Shown here: positions 60,123-64,000 of the stretch, in pieces | How positions within the stretch are numbered: position 1 is the first letter of the stretch | Layout of the letters: every line of letters begins with the position of its first letter | NCBI GenBank assembly: GCA_903813345.2 | Contig: CAIIXF020000011.1 | Location: 8,084,571-8,148,570, forward strand | DNA: 64,000 bases | Reading direction: 5' to 3' | From: Owenia fusiformis | Lineage: Eukaryota; Annelida; Polychaeta; Sabellida; Oweniidae | Notes under the pieces: generated by a model | Seen by the model: only the letters and a program-made list of their open reading frames with translations | The model's database searches: none | Told to the model about the DNA's origin: nothing | Made by a program: the position numbers and the translations under genes

Positions 60123-63100
60123 GCAATTTTGTGAGACGTTAAGGTATATATTTTTTAGTATGCTCTTGAATGCATGTAATGAATGATGTTCCCGTTCGTG
60201 ATATATTTTATATCTTATTCGTCTTAAATCTATGATGCAGTTTGTGCTCTGGAGGAAATGTCAATTTTCGGACTAGTCGTACGTAACGCTGGTGGCAGCA
60301 TGATATTTGTTATTTAGTGAGATGTTTCAGGATACATTTTTACATTTAACCTACCTAGGACTTGTTGATTGGTCATACTATTCATGAGATATTGAGTATC
60401 TAATTTGTCATACAAGTCTGATTTACTTTGGGCTATTTACGGAATGTCAATTTTCGGACCAGCTGTACATCGCACTGTTAGCAGCAACTAGTTTGATATA
60501 TTGTAAAACGTTTATGTATATATTTTTACGTTTGCTAAAGGAGGGATGTTTCGATTGACTTCTCTGTTAGAGGGATATATAATATCCAATTCGTCTTAAA
60601 TCGCTTATGCAATTTGCGCTCTTGACGAAATGTCAATTTTCCGACCAGTCGTACGTCACACTTGTACATGCCAGCCCTTTGCAATTTTGTGAGAATTTAA
60701 GTATATACTTTGGAGTATGCTCTTGAATGGATTTAATGAATGATGTTCCCGTTCGTGATATATTTTATATCTAATTCGTCTTGAATCTATGATGCAGTTT
60801 GTGCTCTAGAGGAAATGTCAATTTTCGGACCAGTCGTAAGCAACGATGGTGACAGCATGATATTTGTTATTTAGTGAGATGTTTTAGGATACATTTTGAC
60901 ATTTGCCCTACCGAGGACCTATTGATTGGTCATACTATTCATGAGATATTGAGTATCTAATTTGTCATACAAGTCTGATTTACTTTGGGCTAAGTACGGG
61001 ATGTGAATTTTCGGACCAGCTGTACATCGCACTGGTAGAAACGACTAGTTTGATATGTTGTGAGACGTTTTTGTATATATTTTTACGTTTGCCAAAGGAG
61101 GGATGTATCGATTGACTTCTGTGTTAGGGGGATATATAATATCCAATTCGTCTTAAATCGCTTATGCAATTTGCGCTCTTGACGAAATGTCAATTTTCCG
61201 ACCAGTCGTACGTCACACTGGTACATGCCAGTCCTTTGCAATTTTTGAGACGTGTAAGTATATATAATTAAGTATGCTCTTGAATGGATTTAATGAATGA
61301 TGTTCCCGTTCGTGATATATTTTATATCTAATTCGTCTTAAATCTATGATGCAGTTTGTGCTCTGGAGGAAATGTCAATTTTCGGACCAGTCGTACGTAA
61401 CGCTGGTGGCAGCATGATATTTGTTATTCAGTGAGATGTTTCAGGATACATTTTGACATTTGCCCTACCGAGGACTTGTTGATTGGTCATTCGTTTCATG
61501 AGATATTGAGTATCTAATTTGTCATACAAGTCTGATTTACTTTGAGCTATGTACGGAATGTCAATTTTCGGACCAGCTGTACATCGCACTGGTAGCTGCG
61601 ACTAGTTTGATTTATTGTGAGACGTTTATGTATATATTTTTATGTTTGCCAAAGGAGAGATGTATCGATTGACTTCTCATGTTAGGGGGATATATAATAC
61701 CCAATTCGTCTTAGATCGCTTATGCAATTTGCGCTCTTGACGAAATGTCAATTTTCCGACCAGTCGTACGTCACACTTGTATCTTCTAGTCCTTTGCAAT
61801 TTTGTGAGACGTTTAAGTATATATTTTGGAGTATGCTCTTGAATGGATTTAATGAATGATGTTCCCGTTCGTGATATATTTTATATCTAATTCGTCTTAA
61901 ATCTATGATGCAGTTTGTGCTCTGGAGGAAATGTCAATTTTCGGACCAGTCGTACGTAACACTGGTGACAGCATGATATTTGTTATTTAGTGAGATGTTT
62001 CAGGATACATTTTGACATTTTCCCTACCGAGGACGTGTTGAATGGTCAAACTATTCATGATATATTGAGTATCTAATTTGTCATACAAGTCTGATTTACT
62101 TTGGGCTATGTACGGAATGTCAATTTTCGGACCAACTGTTCATCGCACTGGTAGCAGCGACTAGTTTGCTATATTGTGAGACGTTAATGTATATATTTTT
62201 ACGTTTGCCAAGGGAGGGATGTATCGATTGACTTCTCTGTTAGGGAGATATATAATATCAAATTCGTCTTAAATCGCGTATGCAATTTGCGCTCTTGACA
62301 AAATGTCAATTTTCCGACCAGTTGTACGTCACACTGGTACATGCCAGTCCTTTGCAATTTTGTGAGACGTTTAAGTATATATCTTGGAGTATGCTCTTGA
62401 ATGGATTTAATGAATAATGTTCCCGTTCATGATATATTTTATATCTAATTCGTCTTAAATCTGTGATGCAGTTTGTGCTCTGGAGGAAATGTCAATTTTC
62501 GGACCAGTCGTACGTAACGCTGGTGACAGCATGATATTTGTTATTTAGTGAGATGTTTCAGGATACATTTTGAAATTTGCCCTACCGAGGACGTGTTGAT
62601 TGGTCATACTATTCATGAGATATTGAGTATCTAATTTGTCATACAAGTCTGATTTACTTTGGGCTATGTACGGAATGTCAATTTTCGGACCAGCTGTACA
62701 TCGCACTGGTAGCAGTGACTAGTTTGCTATATTGTGAGATGTTAACATATATATTTTTTACGTTTGCCAAGGGAGGGATGTATCAATTGACTTCTCTGTT
62801 AGGGGGATATATAATATCCAATTCGTCTTAAATCGCTTATGCAATTTGCGCTCTTGACGAAATCTCAATTTTCCGACCAGTCGTACGTCACATTGGTACA
62901 TGCCAGTCCTTTGCAATTTTGTGAGACGTTTAAGTATATATCTTGGAGTATGCTCTTGAATGGATTTAATGAATGATGTTCCTGTTCGTGATATATTTTA
63001 TATCTAATTCGTCTTAAATCTATGATGCAGTTTGTGCTCTGGAGGAAATGCCAATTTTCGGACCAGTCGTACGTAACGCTGGTGATAGCATGATATTTGT

Positions 63101-64000
63101 TATTTAGTAAGATGTTTCAGGATACATTTTGACATTTGCCCTACTGAGGACTTGTTGATTGGTCATACTATTCATGAGATAGTGAGTATCTAATTTGTCA
63201 TACAAGTCTTATTTACTTTGGGCTATGTACGGAATGTCAATTTTCGGACCAGCTGTACATCGCACTGGTAGTAGCGACTAGTTTGATATATTGTGAGACG
63301 TTTATGTATATATTTTTACGTTTGCTAAAGGAGGGATGTATCGATTGACTTCTCTGTTAGGGGATATATAATGTCCAATTCGTCTCAAATCGCTTATGCA
63401 ATTTGCGCTCTTGACGAAATGTCAATTTTCCGACCAGTCGTACGTCACACTGGTACATGCCAACCCTTTGGAATTTTGTGAGACGTTTAAGTATATATTT
63501 TGGAGTATGCTCTTGAATGGATTTAATGAATGATGTTCCCGTTCGTGATATATTTTATATCTAATTCGTCTTAAATTCATGATGCAGTTTGTGCTCTGGA
63601 GGAAATGTCAATTGTCGGACCAGTCGTACGTAACGCTGGTGGCAGCATGATATTTGTTATTTCCTGAGATGTTTCAGGATACATTTTGACATTTGCCCTA
63701 CCTAAAACTTGTTGATTGGTCATACTATTAATGAGATATTGAGTATCTAACTTGTCATACAAGTCTGATTTACTTTGGGCTAATTGTACGGAATGTAAAT
63801 TTTCGGACCAGCTGTACATCGCACTGGTAGCTGCGACTAGTTTGATATATTTTGAGACGTTTATGTATATATTTTTACTTTTGCCAAAGGAGGGATGTAT
63901 CGATTGACTTCTCTGTTAGGGGGATATATTATAATATCCAATTCGTCTTAAATCGCTTATGCAATTTGCGCTCTTGACGAAATGTCAATTTCCCGACCAG
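60123..64000 (-). repeat. Satellite block, reverse orientation, runs off the window
   Basis: About 21 monomers, reverse-orientation trimer repeats as in 28,835-35,646. The stretch 60.9-63.3 kb carries the private variants of the forward stretch 48.2-50.7 kb in inverted order. The first units (60,123-60,600) match 29,960-30,440 (shared GCACTGTTAGCAGCAACTAG and TTGTAAAACGTTTATG). The array continues past the window. Confidence 0.95.

Noticed and set aside
26833-64000. CENP-B box in the satellite monomer
   Set aside because: No match to the TTCG....A..CGGG pattern; GAACGGGA in the C monomer lacks the rest of the motif.
1-64000. tRNA, rRNA or other structured RNA genes
   Set aside because: No A/B-box plus cloverleaf pattern or rRNA core sequence was found on either strand; hairpins seen belong to MITEs or satellite palindromes.

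Overview
This window looks like nuclear DNA of an animal, most likely a marine invertebrate. It is AT-rich and full of short non-autonomous DNA transposons, minisatellites and GTCC/GTCTG microsatellites, and it has spliceosomal-type splice-site and poly(A) motifs. There is no bacterial-style gene packing, no rRNA or tRNA gene, and no long open reading frame. The phylum cannot be fixed from the sequence alone. I see no protein-coding gene I can support; nearly every short open frame lies in a tandem repeat and is explained by it.

Positions 1-26,830 are a mosaic of repeats and decayed elements. From 1 to 2,560 there are YY1-motif-like minisatellites (units of about 135 and 140 bp) and pieces of dispersed repeats. 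From 3,300 to 11,750 there is an old tandem segmental duplication. Each copy carries an exon-like cassette (AG acceptor, about 192 bp, GT donor), a GGAAG-type minisatellite and a shared tail. Copy A was later invaded by a MITE (3,532-4,321, 7-bp target duplication GTATTTC) and by a hAT-like element (4,373-7,702). The hAT-like element itself holds a Mutator-like element (4,794-5,525, 9-bp target duplication ATCATGAAA) and a G-rich CAGGGCC-ended element (5,854-7,561). Copy B still shows both uninserted sites. A third, more diverged cassette lies at 13,869-14,034, followed by a degenerate tandem array and an AATAAA signal at 15,918. From 16,500 to 25,600 come foldback and palindromic MITEs, a Tc1/mariner-type MITE (20,914-21,822), an isolated pair of very diverged satellite monomers (19,119-19,430) and a candidate CpG-rich promoter or first exon near 18,160. 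A 112-bp tandem array (25,582-26,829) abuts the main satellite.

From about 26,833 to the right edge the window is one satellite family with a 186-bp monomer, organised as a three-monomer (A-B-C) higher-order repeat of 558 bp. There is also longer periodicity near 5.03 kb (nine trimers) and, locally, 1,117 bp. Orientation changes three times: diverged forward edge (26,833-28,532), reverse block (28,835-35,646), forward block (35,647-59,786, with diverged edge-type monomers from 59,231), reverse block (60,123-64,000). Two of the three flips sit at copies of the same non-satellite insert (28,533-28,834 and 59,787-60,122), a family that also has an inverted-repeat copy at 24,237-24,770. The third flip, near 35,613, is a near-perfect palindrome with a spacer of about 67 bp.

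The most interesting signal is this satellite: higher-order repeats, edge degeneration, orientation switches at foldback-family inserts, and internally duplicated edge junctions. This architecture is typical of pericentromeric, centromeric or subtelomeric heterochromatin. That reading is inference and would need chromatin or cytogenetic evidence.
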